From NCBI GenBank assembly GCA_945911015.1, contig CAMDZW010000009.1:40746-104745 (forward strand): a stretch of 64,000 nt of DNA. The letters run 5' to 3'. Below, piece after piece: positions 50,931 through 58,342 of the stretch. Position 1 is the first letter of the stretch; every line of letters starts with the position of its first letter. The notes under the pieces are model-generated. The model was not told the origin of the DNA. It was given only the letters and a program-made list of their open reading frames with translations, and made no database searches. The DNA is from an uncultured Propionibacteriaceae bacterium (GTDB taxonomy: Bacteria > Actinomycetota > Actinomycetes > Propionibacteriales > Propionibacteriaceae). Made by a program: the position numbers and the translations under genes.

Positions 50931-51431
50931 TCACTGGACGTAGCGGCGGGTGACTGCCCTCAACAAGTTGGCCAACTGTTCGGAGTCGGCGGGGCTGAGA
51001 TCACCCAGGATCCGCCGTTCCGCCGCGAGCAGACTGACGATCGCCGCATCCACGGCGGCCAGACCCTCACCGGTGAGGGTGACCAGGATCCCGCGCCGAT
51101 CGGCTGGGTGACTGCTGCGTCGTACCAGACCTCGGGCAGTGAGTCGGTCGACTCGATTGGTCATTGTGCCGGAGGTGACGCCGGTCTCGCGGACCAGCGC
51201 GCCAGGGGAGAGCTGGTACGGCGTACCTGCGCGGCGCAGCGCGGCCAGGACGTCGAACTCCCACGACTCCAGACCGTGTGCGGCGAAGGCATTGCGGCGG
51301 TCCTTGTCGAGATGTCGAGCGAGCCGGGTCACCCGGGACAGCACATGCATCGGGGCAAGGTCGAGGTCGGGTCGAGCCGTCGCCCACGCCTCCACCACCC
51401 GGTCGACCTCGTCGGGTCCTTCGCTGTCCAT
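50931..51431 (-). CDS. MarR-family regulator
   Basis: 166 aa. Winged helix with LESWEFDVLAALRRAGTPYQ, LVRETGVTSGTMTNRVDRLT and LVRRSSHPADRRGILVTLTG, the MarR recognition helix and wing. The ligand is unknown. It lies just upstream of ispE on the same strand. The ATG follows TACAAT (51443-51438) by 6 nt, leaderless style, and a perfect palindrome TCTCGA-TG-TCGAGA sits at 51452-51465 upstream, a probable autorepression site. Through readthrough it could also affect ispE. Confidence 0.85.
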   Translation of the reverse strand: MDSEGPDEVDRVVEAWATARPDLDLAPMHVLSRVTRLARHLDKDRRNAFAAHGLESWEFDVLAALRRAGTPYQLSPGALVRETGVTSGTMTNRVDRLTARGLVRRSSHPADRRGILVTLTGEGLAAVDAAIVSLLAAERRILGDLSPADSEQLANLLRAVTRRYVQ

Positions 51432-51451
51432 GTCGGAATTGTAGTCAAGAT

Positions 51452-51465
51452 TCTCGATGTCGAGA
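51452..51465. promoter_or_regulatory. Candidate MarR operator
   Basis: TCTCGA-TG-TCGAGA is a perfect inverted repeat placed in the -20 to -35 part of the minus-strand MarR promoter, between the divided ends of the MarR and TetR genes. The TetR gene's stop codon is 14 bp away. Confidence 0.45.
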
Positions 51466-51479
51466 GAACCTGGCGGCTG

Positions 51480-52109
51480 TCAGTCGGTCAGCCGTGGTTT
51501 CGACTCGAGGTGTTGGAGGCCGTTCCAGGCCAGGTTGACCAGGTGGGCGGCCACCTCCGGCTTGCGGGGCTTGCGATTGTCGAGCCACCACTGGCCGGTG
51601 AAGGCGATCATCCCGACCAGCATCTGGGCATACATCGGAGCCAGGCGGGCATCCAGGTTGCGATGCTCGAAGGCTTCGGCCAGCAGATGTTCGACCTGGC
51701 TGGCGATGTCAGACAGGATCGAGGCATAGGAACCGGACCCGGTCCCCAGAGGTGCATCGCGCACGAGGATCCGGAACCCGTCGGAATGATCGTCGATGTA
51801 GTCGAGCAGGGCCAGGGCAGCGAGTTCGAGAACCGCCCGGCTGGAACGGCCCGTGGTCAGTGAGGATCGGATCGCCTCGAGCAGCCGGATGGTCTCCCGG
51901 TCGACCACGACTGCATAGAGCCCCTCCTTGCCGCCGAAGTGTTCGTAGACGACGGGTTTGCTGACCTCGGCCTTGGCCGCGATCTCCTCGACGGTGGTGG
52001 CGTCGATCCCCTTCTCGGCGAACAGTGCCCGCCCGATGCCGATCAGCTGCTCGCGTCGCTCGGTGCTGGTCATCCGCCGCCGCGGCGGAGATTTCGGAGG
52101 ACGGGCCAT
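51480..52109 (-). CDS. TetR-family regulator (Rv1019-like position)
   Basis: About 209 aa from ATG 52109 (ATG 52127 also possible). HTH: REQLIGIGRALFAEKGIDAT, VEEIAAKAEVSKPVVYEHFG. The ligand domain has LALLDYIDDHSDGFRILVRD and AQMLVGMIAFTGQWWLDNRK. A TetR gene next to tRNA-Gln and glmU is also what I recall at Rv1019 in mycobacteria, so this is probably the same conserved regulator. Its targets are unknown. It stands upstream of the MarR gene but with a separate promoter region between. Confidence 0.88.
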   Translation of the reverse strand: MARPPKSPPRRRMTSTERREQLIGIGRALFAEKGIDATTVEEIAAKAEVSKPVVYEHFGGKEGLYAVVVDRETIRLLEAIRSSLTTGRSSRAVLELAALALLDYIDDHSDGFRILVRDAPLGTGSGSYASILSDIASQVEHLLAEAFEHRNLDARLAPMYAQMLVGMIAFTGQWWLDNRKPRKPEVAAHLVNLAWNGLQHLESKPRLTD

Positions 52110-52218
52110 GGGTCCATTCTTGCCCATCGGGCCACATCGACCTCTCACGGGCGCGGTGGAGTCAGCCTGTTGGTGCCGCTGAGGCGGGCCTGAGGTGCCC
52201 TGCGGCAACGAGAACTGG

Positions 52219-52310
52219 CAGGTCAGCACATCTCGATGTTGGTCCGCCCACCGGCGTCGGGCCGCTGGCCAACATCGGGGCGTGCTGTCCCACACGAAGG
52301 TGTGTTGGGC
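52219..52310. repeat. Degenerate 20-bp-period repeat locus B
   Basis: The 330-bp gap 52110-52438 has no gene that I support. It holds GGTCAGCACATCTCGATGTTGG and two overlapping 26-nt units at 52265-52290 and 52285-52310, offset by 20 bp, of the form CTGGCC/CTGTCC + AACATCGGGG or CACACGAAGG + TGCTG/GTTGG. It is the same family as at 9447-9591 and 56743-56894. Confidence 0.65.
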
Positions 52311-52438
52311 CCGAGGGTGGTCGAGCATCCGACAGGGGAGGGTTCCGAGGTCGACACAGGCACGATAAGAGGTAGTGGGTGGTCAGCACGATCGTCATGC
52401 CGAACTCGGGCCGCTCGATGGCTGGTTGACGCCCTCGG

Positions 52439-52517
52439 CTCCCCGGGTAGGAGTCGAACCTACGTCGCTAATCCTGATTCAAAGTCAGGCGGGCCCTGCC
52501 GGCAGACCAACCGGGGA
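52439..52517 (-). tRNA. tRNA-Gln(UUG)
   Basis: 79 nt on the minus strand. Acceptor TCCCCGG pairs with CCGGGGA, discriminator G as in glutamine tRNAs. Anticodon stem CCTGA/TCAGG encloses CTTTGAA, anticodon UUG (CAA at 52480-52482 on the plus strand). T arm is GTAGG-TTCGACT-CCTAC. The variable region ATTAGCGAC is 9 nt, unusually long for a class I tRNA. Confidence 0.88.
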
Positions 52518-52725
52518 TCGGTGCCCAGCAGCGGGCACTGCGGTCCAGCTTACGCAAAAGCCCGCCAACTTGCCCATCGTGTTCCTCGGGCGGGACGGCA
52601 ACGATCCGATGGCGAGGAGGTGAACCGGCCTCCGGCTCACACCGACCTCCTCGTCGGTGGTAGCGTCCCGCGTGAGCTCGTTGTTCGGGCTCGTGCCGGA
52701 TGATTCCCCGACCAGGGAGGACCGC

Positions 52726-54204
52726 GTGTCAGCACCCTCGAGCCTGACGGACCAGATCGACGCGAACCCGAATGTGGCTGCAGTCGTGGTTCTCGCCGCA
52801 GGTGCGGGCACCCGGATGAAATCAGCCACCTCCAAGTTGTTGCACACCGTGGCCGGCCGGTCTTTGGTGAGCCATGCCATCCGTTCGGGCGAAGCCGTAC
52901 GGCCTCAACGTCTGGTGGCCGTGGTCGGCGCGATGCGTGACCAGGTCGAGGACCATCTGGCCGAGGTCGCTCCCGAGGTGCACACCGTCGCGCAGACCGA
53001 CGACGCCTACGGCACCGGCCATGCCATGCGATGCGCGATGGCGGCACTGGGGGAGCTTGACGGTGAAATCGTGGTGCTCGGTGGCGACGTGCCCATGCTG
53101 CACGGCGACACCCTTGCCGCCATGGTGGAGGCACACCGGGAACAGCAGGCCGCGATCACCATCCTGACCGCCCGTGTCCCCGACCCGACCGGATACGGTC
53201 GGATCATCCGCGATGCCGACGGTCTGGTGGACCGCATCGTCGAGCAGAAGGCAGCCACCCCCGAGGAGTTGGCGGTCGATGAGATCAACTCCAGCATCTA
53301 TGTCTTCGACGCCCGGGTCCTGCAGTCCGGGCTGGCCCAGATCACCGATGACAATCCGGCCGGTGAGTACCTGCTCACCGATGTGATCGGACTGGCTCGT
53401 ACGGCCGGAGGTCGAGTCGCCGCATGGTTGACCGAGGACACCTGGCAGACCGAGGGCGTCAATGACCGGGTCCAGCTCGCGGCCATGCACGCCGAGATGA
53501 ATCGTCGGATTCTTCGGCGCCACATGCTGGCCGGGGTCACCATCCTTGACCCGGCTACCACCTGGATCCATGACACCGTGGAGATCGAGGAAGACGTCAC
53601 GATCCAGCCGGGCACCTTCCTGGAGGGGGCCACGGTGGTCGCCTCCGGTGCTGTGGTCGGCCCGGAGACGACCTTGATCGACTGCGAGGTCGGCCACAAC
53701 GCGCACGTGGTGCGTACCCACGCCGAGCTTGCCGTGATCGGCGACGATGTCGAGGTCGGACCATATGCACGGCTGCGTCCGGGAAGTGAGCTCGGCACCG
53801 GATCCAAGGTCGGCACCTTCGTCGAGACCAAGAACACCAAGCTCGGGGCCGGGGTGAAGGCTCCGCACCTGAGCTATCTCGGCGACGGAGTCGTCGCCGA
53901 GGGGGCCAACATCGGCGCCGGTGTGATCTTCGCCAACTACGACGGCACCGCGAAGTCGATCACCACGGTCGGCCGACATTCCTTTGTGGGCAGCGATTCG
54001 ACACTGGTTGCCCCAGTCACTGTGGGTGACGGTTGCTATGTCGCAGCCGGCACCACGCTCACCCGGGATGTTGCTCCCGGGGAACTCGCTGTTGCCCGAG
54101 GGCAGCAGCGCAATGTCCCAGGTTGGGTCGCTCGGAAAAGGTCCGGCACCCCTACCGCGACGGCCGCCGCGGCCGCCGCAGCTGAATCGAAGGAGCACGA
54201 GTGA
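52726..54204 (+). CDS. glmU: Bifunctional UDP-GlcNAc pyrophosphorylase / GlcN-1-P acetyltransferase
   Basis: 492 aa from GTG 52726, preceded by AGGGAGG. The uridyltransferase domain has VVLAAGAGTRMKSATSKLLH (the family's usual P in xPK is S here), QTDDAYGTGHAM and VVLGGDVPMLHGDT. The C-terminal domain is a left-handed beta helix of hexapeptide repeats with PYARLRPGSELGTGSKVG and VETKNTKLGAGVKAPHLSYL, the acetyltransferase site. It makes UDP-GlcNAc for peptidoglycan. The C-terminus is an Ala-rich tail. prs follows with a 4-bp GTGA overlap. Confidence 0.96.
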   Translation: MSAPSSLTDQIDANPNVAAVVVLAAGAGTRMKSATSKLLHTVAGRSLVSHAIRSGEAVRPQRLVAVVGAMRDQVEDHLAEVAPEVHTVAQTDDAYGTGHAMRCAMAALGELDGEIVVLGGDVPMLHGDTLAAMVEAHREQQAAITILTARVPDPTGYGRIIRDADGLVDRIVEQKAATPEELAVDEINSSIYVFDARVLQSGLAQITDDNPAGEYLLTDVIGLARTAGGRVAAWLTEDTWQTEGVNDRVQLAAMHAEMNRRILRRHMLAGVTILDPATTWIHDTVEIEEDVTIQPGTFLEGATVVASGAVVGPETTLIDCEVGHNAHVVRTHAELAVIGDDVEVGPYARLRPGSELGTGSKVGTFVETKNTKLGAGVKAPHLSYLGDGVVAEGANIGAGVIFANYDGTAKSITTVGRHSFVGSDSTLVAPVTVGDGCYVAAGTTLTRDVAPGELAVARGQQRNVPGWVARKRSGTPTATAAAAAAAESKEHE

Positions 54205-55178
54205 CCGGGGTCAAGCAGCCCAACGAAAAGCACCTGATGCTGTTCACGGGCCGAGCACATCCAGAACTCGCCCAGGAAGTGGCCAACCTGTTGGATGTGG
54301 AGTTGGTGCCGACCAGGGCACTGTCGTACGCCAACTCCGAGATCTATGTCCGGTTCGAGGAGTCGGTCCGCGGCTGCGATGCCTTCGTGATGCAGTCCCA
54401 TGCCGCGCCGGTCAACGAGTGGCTGATGGAACAGCTCATCATGATCGATGCGCTCAAGCGGGCCTCGGCCAAGCGGATCACTGTCGTCTCTCCGTTCTAT
54501 CCCTATGCCCGTCAGGACAAGAAGCACGCCGGTCGTGAGCCGATCTCGGCCCGCCTGATCGCCGACATGTACAAGGTCGCCGGCGCTGATCGGCTGATGT
54601 CGGTCGATCTGCACGCCGCCCAGATCCAGGGCTTCTTCGACGGTCCGGTCGACCACCTGTGGGCGCTGCCGGTGCTGTCGGAATATGTCAAGGACAGGTA
54701 CGACACCTCGGAGATGACCATCGTGTCTCCGGACGCCGGTCGGGTCAGGCTGGCCGACATGTGGACCGATGAACTGTCGGCTCCCTTGGCCATCATCCAC
54801 AAGCGCCGCGATCCGAATGTGGCCAACACTGTCGCCGTCCACGAGGTCGTCGGTGATGTCGAGGGTCGGGTCTGCCTGCTGGTCGACGACATGATAGACA
54901 CGGCTGGCACCATCTGCCAGGCCGCCGAAGCCCTCGTCGCACGGGGCGCCAAGAAGGTCATCGCCGCCACCACTCATGCCGTGCTGTCCGGTCCTGCGGT
55001 CGAGCGACTCAAGGCCTCGCCCTTCGAAGAGGTCATCGTCACCAACACCTTGCCGATCCCGCAGGAGCGCCAGTTCGACGGGCTGACCATCTTGTCGATC
55101 GCCCCGCTGGTCTCCCGGGCCATTTCGGCGGTCTTCTCCGACGGCTCGGTCACCTCGCTGTTCAACGGAGCCCCCTGA
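54201..55178 (+). CDS. prs: Ribose-phosphate pyrophosphokinase
   Basis: 325 aa, GTG start overlapping the glmU stop (GTGA). Class I PRPP synthase: SYANSEIYVRFEESVRGCDA near the N-terminus, FPFY-type YPYARQDKKHAGREPISARL, VDLHAAQIQGFFDGPVDHLW, and PRPP-binding VCLLVDDMIDTAGTI. It makes PRPP from ribose-5-phosphate and ATP for nucleotide, His and Trp synthesis. The glmU-prs pair is conserved across actinobacteria. Confidence 0.97.
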   Translation: MTGVKQPNEKHLMLFTGRAHPELAQEVANLLDVELVPTRALSYANSEIYVRFEESVRGCDAFVMQSHAAPVNEWLMEQLIMIDALKRASAKRITVVSPFYPYARQDKKHAGREPISARLIADMYKVAGADRLMSVDLHAAQIQGFFDGPVDHLWALPVLSEYVKDRYDTSEMTIVSPDAGRVRLADMWTDELSAPLAIIHKRRDPNVANTVAVHEVVGDVEGRVCLLVDDMIDTAGTICQAAEALVARGAKKVIAATTHAVLSGPAVERLKASPFEEVIVTNTLPIPQERQFDGLTILSIAPLVSRAISAVFSDGSVTSLFNGAP

Positions 55179-55289
55179 TCCACGGCCCGTGCCGGTGGCG
55201 GTCGACCAGCTGATCTGGTGTTGCGTCGCGGCGGTGTGGTACGGTTCCGCGGTTGCCTCAGGCGAGGGATCCGTACGGGTCCGTCATCG

Positions 55290-55348
55290 ACTGGCGAGGG
55301 CTCAGACACGCCGTCCGCGGCGGAATCCCGCCGTGTCGCCCCGCCAGT
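55290..55348 (+). promoter_or_regulatory. Structured leader of rplY mRNA
   Basis: In the 209-bp gap before rplY, a three-tier stem is visible: CTGGCG 55291-55296 with CGCCAG 55342-55347, GGG 55298-55300 with CCC 55339-55341, and GACACG 55305-55310 with CGTGTC 55332-55337, with two small inner hairpins. A TACGGT at 55240-55245 could be the -10 box of the transcript. It ends 40 nt before the rplY ATG. An autoregulatory r-protein leader is possible; it could also be part of the prs-rplY boundary. Confidence 0.45.
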
Positions 55349-55387
55349 TGCACACCACTGAACCGCTGGGCAAGGAGAATCCCCAAC

Positions 55388-56020
55388 ATGCCGTCTGACA
55401 TCGACAAGCTTGCTGCTGAAGTGCGCACCGAGTTCGGCAAGGGCGCGGCTCGCCGCACCCGCCGTGCCGGCCGCATCCCCGCCGTCCTGTACGGCCACGG
55501 CCAGGAGACGGCCCACCTGAGCCTGCCGGGGCACCAGACTGCGCTGGCTCTGCGCGTCGCCAACGCCCTGCTGGCGATCGACGTCGAGGGCGAGGAGAAG
55601 CTGGCCCTGCCGCGTCAGATCCAGCGCGACCCGGTCACCCGGATCATCGAGCACGTCGACCTGATCGTGGTCCGTCGTGGTGAGAAGGTCACCGTTGACG
55701 TGGCCGTCGAGGTCACTGGCGAGGCTGCGCCCGAGACCATGGTCAGCCTTGAAGAGGTCAGCGTGCCGCTGGAGGTCGAGGCCACCAACATCCCGACTGC
55801 GGTCGAGGTGTCGGTCGAGGGTGCAGAGTCCGGTCACCAGGTCTTCGCTTCCGATCTGGTCCTGCCGCAGGGCGCGACCCTCGCGATCGACCCGGAGACG
55901 CTGGTCGTCAACGTCACCACGGCTCAGCTTGCCGACCTCGAGACTGAGGAAGAGGGCGAGGAAGAGGCCGAGGGCGAGGGTGGCGAGGCCGAGGAGGCCG
56001 AGTCCACCGACGACGAGTGA
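55388..56020 (+). CDS. rplY: 50S ribosomal protein L25/general stress protein Ctc
   Basis: 210 aa from ATG 55388, with AAGGAG upstream. It has the long (Ctc) form: N-terminal 5S-rRNA-binding domain EFGKGAARRTRRAGRIPAVL then YGHGQETAHLSLPGHQTALA, C-terminal beta domain with VPLEVEATNIPTAVEVSVEG, and a highly acidic Glu/Gly tail of about 30 residues. It binds 5S rRNA in the large subunit. The preceding 209 bp contain a stable structured leader. pth follows 80 bp later after a strong hairpin. Confidence 0.95.
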   Translation: MPSDIDKLAAEVRTEFGKGAARRTRRAGRIPAVLYGHGQETAHLSLPGHQTALALRVANALLAIDVEGEEKLALPRQIQRDPVTRIIEHVDLIVVRRGEKVTVDVAVEVTGEAAPETMVSLEEVSVPLEVEATNIPTAVEVSVEGAESGHQVFASDLVLPQGATLAIDPETLVVNVTTAQLADLETEEEGEEEAEGEGGEAEEAESTDDE

Positions 56021-56044
56021 TCGATCGTCTGACTCAGTGACACT

Positions 56045-56075
56045 GGTGCCGGCCGTCCACAGGGCGGCCGGCACC
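56045..56075 (+). terminator. Strong hairpin between rplY and pth
   Basis: GGTGCCGGCC (56045-56054) pairs perfectly with GGCCGGCACC (56066-56075); one more G-C pair extends it. Loop of about 9 nt. No long T-run follows (ACCTTTGT), so it may be a terminator of weak U-tract type or an attenuator before pth. Confidence 0.6.
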
Positions 56076-56100
56076 ACCTTTGTATGGGGAGTGCAACACC

Positions 56101-56700
56101 ATGACTTGGATGGTCATCGGCCTCGGCAATCCGGGGCCCGGCTATGCCGGCCATCGCCACAACGTCGGCGCGATGGTGGTCGCCGAGCTCGCCCGCCGGG
56201 CCGGTGACGGCTTCACCGCCACCCGCGGCATGCGGGCCGAAACCGTTGAGACCCGGATCACCGCGTCCGGGATCGGTGTCATCGCCCCCGGGGCACAGAA
56301 ATTGATCCTGGTCCGTTCCCGTACCTACATGAACGAGTCGGGCATCCCGGTCGGCAAGCTTGCCGCCTTCCACCAGGTCATCCCGCACCACATCATCGCC
56401 GTGCACGATGAGCTCGACATCGACTTCGGCACCCTGCGGCTCAAGCTCGGCGGCGGCGACAACGGCCACAACGGGCTGAGGTCGATCCGGGCCCATCTGG
56501 GCACCGGCGACTTCCACCGGGTCCGCGTCGGCATTTCCCGCCCGCCGGGACGTCAGGACCCCGCCGACTACGTCCTGTCGAACTTCACCAAGGCCGAACT
56601 CCCCGATCTGGCGCACGCCGTGGACCGCGCCGCCGATGCCGTCGAGGCCTTGGTCGTCGATGGGCTGGCCTCAGCGCAGAACACCTTCCACAGCGCGTGA
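56101..56700 (+). CDS. pth: Peptidyl-tRNA hydrolase
   Basis: 199 aa from ATG 56101; an upstream ATG at 56080 is less likely because the family starts close to VIGLGNPGPGYAGHRHNVGA. Catalytic His is in GHRHNVG, Asp in AVHDELDIDFG, and the Asn residues in YMNESG and GHNGLRSI are the peptidyl-tRNA contacts. It rescues tRNAs from abortive peptidyl-tRNA. rplY-pth order is conserved. GGGGAG lies about 10 nt before the start. Confidence 0.97.
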   Translation: MTWMVIGLGNPGPGYAGHRHNVGAMVVAELARRAGDGFTATRGMRAETVETRITASGIGVIAPGAQKLILVRSRTYMNESGIPVGKLAAFHQVIPHHIIAVHDELDIDFGTLRLKLGGGDNGHNGLRSIRAHLGTGDFHRVRVGISRPPGRQDPADYVLSNFTKAELPDLAHAVDRAADAVEALVVDGLASAQNTFHSA

Positions 56701-56742
56701 GCCAGCCCGGCCCCCAGGTATCCGGACGCTGCACCCACATCC

Positions 56743-56894
56743 CGGCGTAGGCCAGCACATCCCGGTGCCGGCCAGCGCATCCCCGTCGGCAGGCTGGCCA
56801 ACACGTGGTCATGCTGGCCGACACGTACGTGTGCTGGCCTGCCGCGACCGGTCGGGTCCAGCAGCTGCTGGCCCACACGTAGGTGTGCTGGCCC
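56743..56894. repeat. Degenerate 20-bp-period repeat locus C
   Basis: The gap between convergent pth and PrsW genes (56701-56934) is filled with this repeat. Clear 26-nt units lie at 56795-56820, 56815-56840 and 56869-56894; the first two overlap by CTGGCC, giving a 20-bp period. They share CTGGCC + ACACGT core + GCTGGCC and are near-palindromic, for example CTGGCCGACACGTACGTGTG followed by CTGGCC. Confidence 0.75.
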
Positions 56895-56934
56895 TCGGCA
56901 CAGGGACTCGGATCCGTCTGGCGGGGGCAAGGCT

Positions 56935-58299
56935 TCAACCGCGCGGCGGCGGTTGCGGGGGCGGTGCCTGGCCGAACTGAGGTGGTACGGAAGGCGGTTG
57001 ACTCGGCCCCTGCCGGGGCAAGGCCGCCCCCTGCCCGTACGGGGCCTGGCCCGGACCGAAGGACGGCTCAACCTGCCCGTACGGGCCCTGACCGAGAACC
57101 GCGTACATGGGTGGTGGTTGGGGTGGTTGGATCTGGCCGAGGACCGGTGCCTCGGTCCGGGCGTGACGGCAGGCGGCGACGAGATCCTGGTGCAGCTGAT
57201 ACATCCGTTGGTCCGCGAGGCCGTGGTCGAAGCGGTCCCGGACGAAGGCAAGTTCGGTGGCCGCGTCGACGAGTTGCCCGAACGCGGCCAGGGCCTGCTT
57301 CCCGGCTGGGGCGACCTGCGCCCTGGCCGCCTTGCGGCCGGCCATCGTGGTGAAGGAGGCCGCCTGTCCCTGAGTGAGGATGCCGTCGCTGGCCATCCGG
57401 GGCAGATGTTTGGCCACCAGCTGTCGTTCCCGCCGACGCGACATGATCGCCAGCACGACGGCGCCGGCGAAGAGCGGCACGCCGATCAGCACATATCCGA
57501 CCAGGAAGCCCATCCCGCCGCCGAGACCGGGGGAGACGTTCCATGCGGCATGCAACAGCATGGCGCCGACGAAGCCGGTGATGATCAGACCGGTCCGGGC
57601 GCCGCTGGTCTTCTGCCGCATCGCGAAGTACATGCCGATCGCGGTCACCGAAGTGAACAGCGGATGCGCGAACGGGGAGAAGACCAGCCGCAGGACGGCG
57701 ACGAGACCATAGGACTCCGGGTTGCTCAGCAGGTAGAGGATGTCTTCCAGCCAGGCGAAGCCGGCGGCACTCAACCCGGCGTAGACCAGAAAGTCGGTCA
57801 ACGACAGCAGTTCCTTGCGGCGCCGTCCGGTCAACATGATCAGCAGGAATGACCCCTTGCCGATCTCCTCGATGATCGGCGCCGAGACCACAATGGACAA
57901 TCCCTCGCCGAAGACGAATCCGAACGCGGTGTTCACCACCATGGCGATCAGGGTTGCCACGGTCGCGCCCCACAGGAAGGCGAAGATCAGCAGTCGCGGC
58001 GGTTCCGGCTCCCAGCGGTCCAGCAGCAGGTAGAGGAACACGACCACACCGATGGCGATCGACGCCAGGAGTGCACTCACCAAGGTTGCGCCGATGCCGG
58101 CCATGCTGAAGTAGCCGAACCACAACACCAGCAGCACGCCCAGCGCGATGAGGACACCGATCGGGGCACCGACCTTCACCGTGCGTCGCTGCACCGGTGG
58201 TCGGTAGGCGTTCGGGACGGGGGCGTTGTTGGTCTGCAGGAATCCCTGTGGCTGCGGTACGGGTGCCCCCGGCTGAGGTTGGCCAGTGAAATCGGACAT
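56935..58299 (-). CDS. PrsW-type intramembrane glutamic protease
   Basis: 454 aa from ATG 58299. After a Pro/Gln-rich N-terminus, eight membrane helices carry the PrsW motifs: IIEEIGKGSFLL (EExxK), FAWLEDILYLL (FxxxE) and FSPFAHPLFTSVTAIGM plus LLHAAWN (His residues). The C-terminal 120 residues are soluble and end in a Pro/Gln/Gly-rich tail. PrsW cleaves anti-sigma factors; the substrate here is unknown. It is convergent with pth across the repeat block and divergent from mfd. Confidence 0.88.
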   Translation of the reverse strand: MSDFTGQPQPGAPVPQPQGFLQTNNAPVPNAYRPPVQRRTVKVGAPIGVLIALGVLLVLWFGYFSMAGIGATLVSALLASIAIGVVVFLYLLLDRWEPEPPRLLIFAFLWGATVATLIAMVVNTAFGFVFGEGLSIVVSAPIIEEIGKGSFLLIMLTGRRRKELLSLTDFLVYAGLSAAGFAWLEDILYLLSNPESYGLVAVLRLVFSPFAHPLFTSVTAIGMYFAMRQKTSGARTGLIITGFVGAMLLHAAWNVSPGLGGGMGFLVGYVLIGVPLFAGAVVLAIMSRRRERQLVAKHLPRMASDGILTQGQAASFTTMAGRKAARAQVAPAGKQALAAFGQLVDAATELAFVRDRFDHGLADQRMYQLHQDLVAACRHARTEAPVLGQIQPPQPPPMYAVLGQGPYGQVEPSFGPGQAPYGQGAALPRQGPSQPPSVPPQFGQAPPPQPPPRG

Positions 58300-58342
58300 G
58301 CGCCACAGTGTGTCACTGTCGGGTGCCGCTACAGTAAGGTCA

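Noticed and set aside
56743..56894. CRISPR array
   Set aside because: Units are degenerate, near-palindromic, have a 20-bp period with no unique spacers of 30 nt or more, and no cas genes are in the window.
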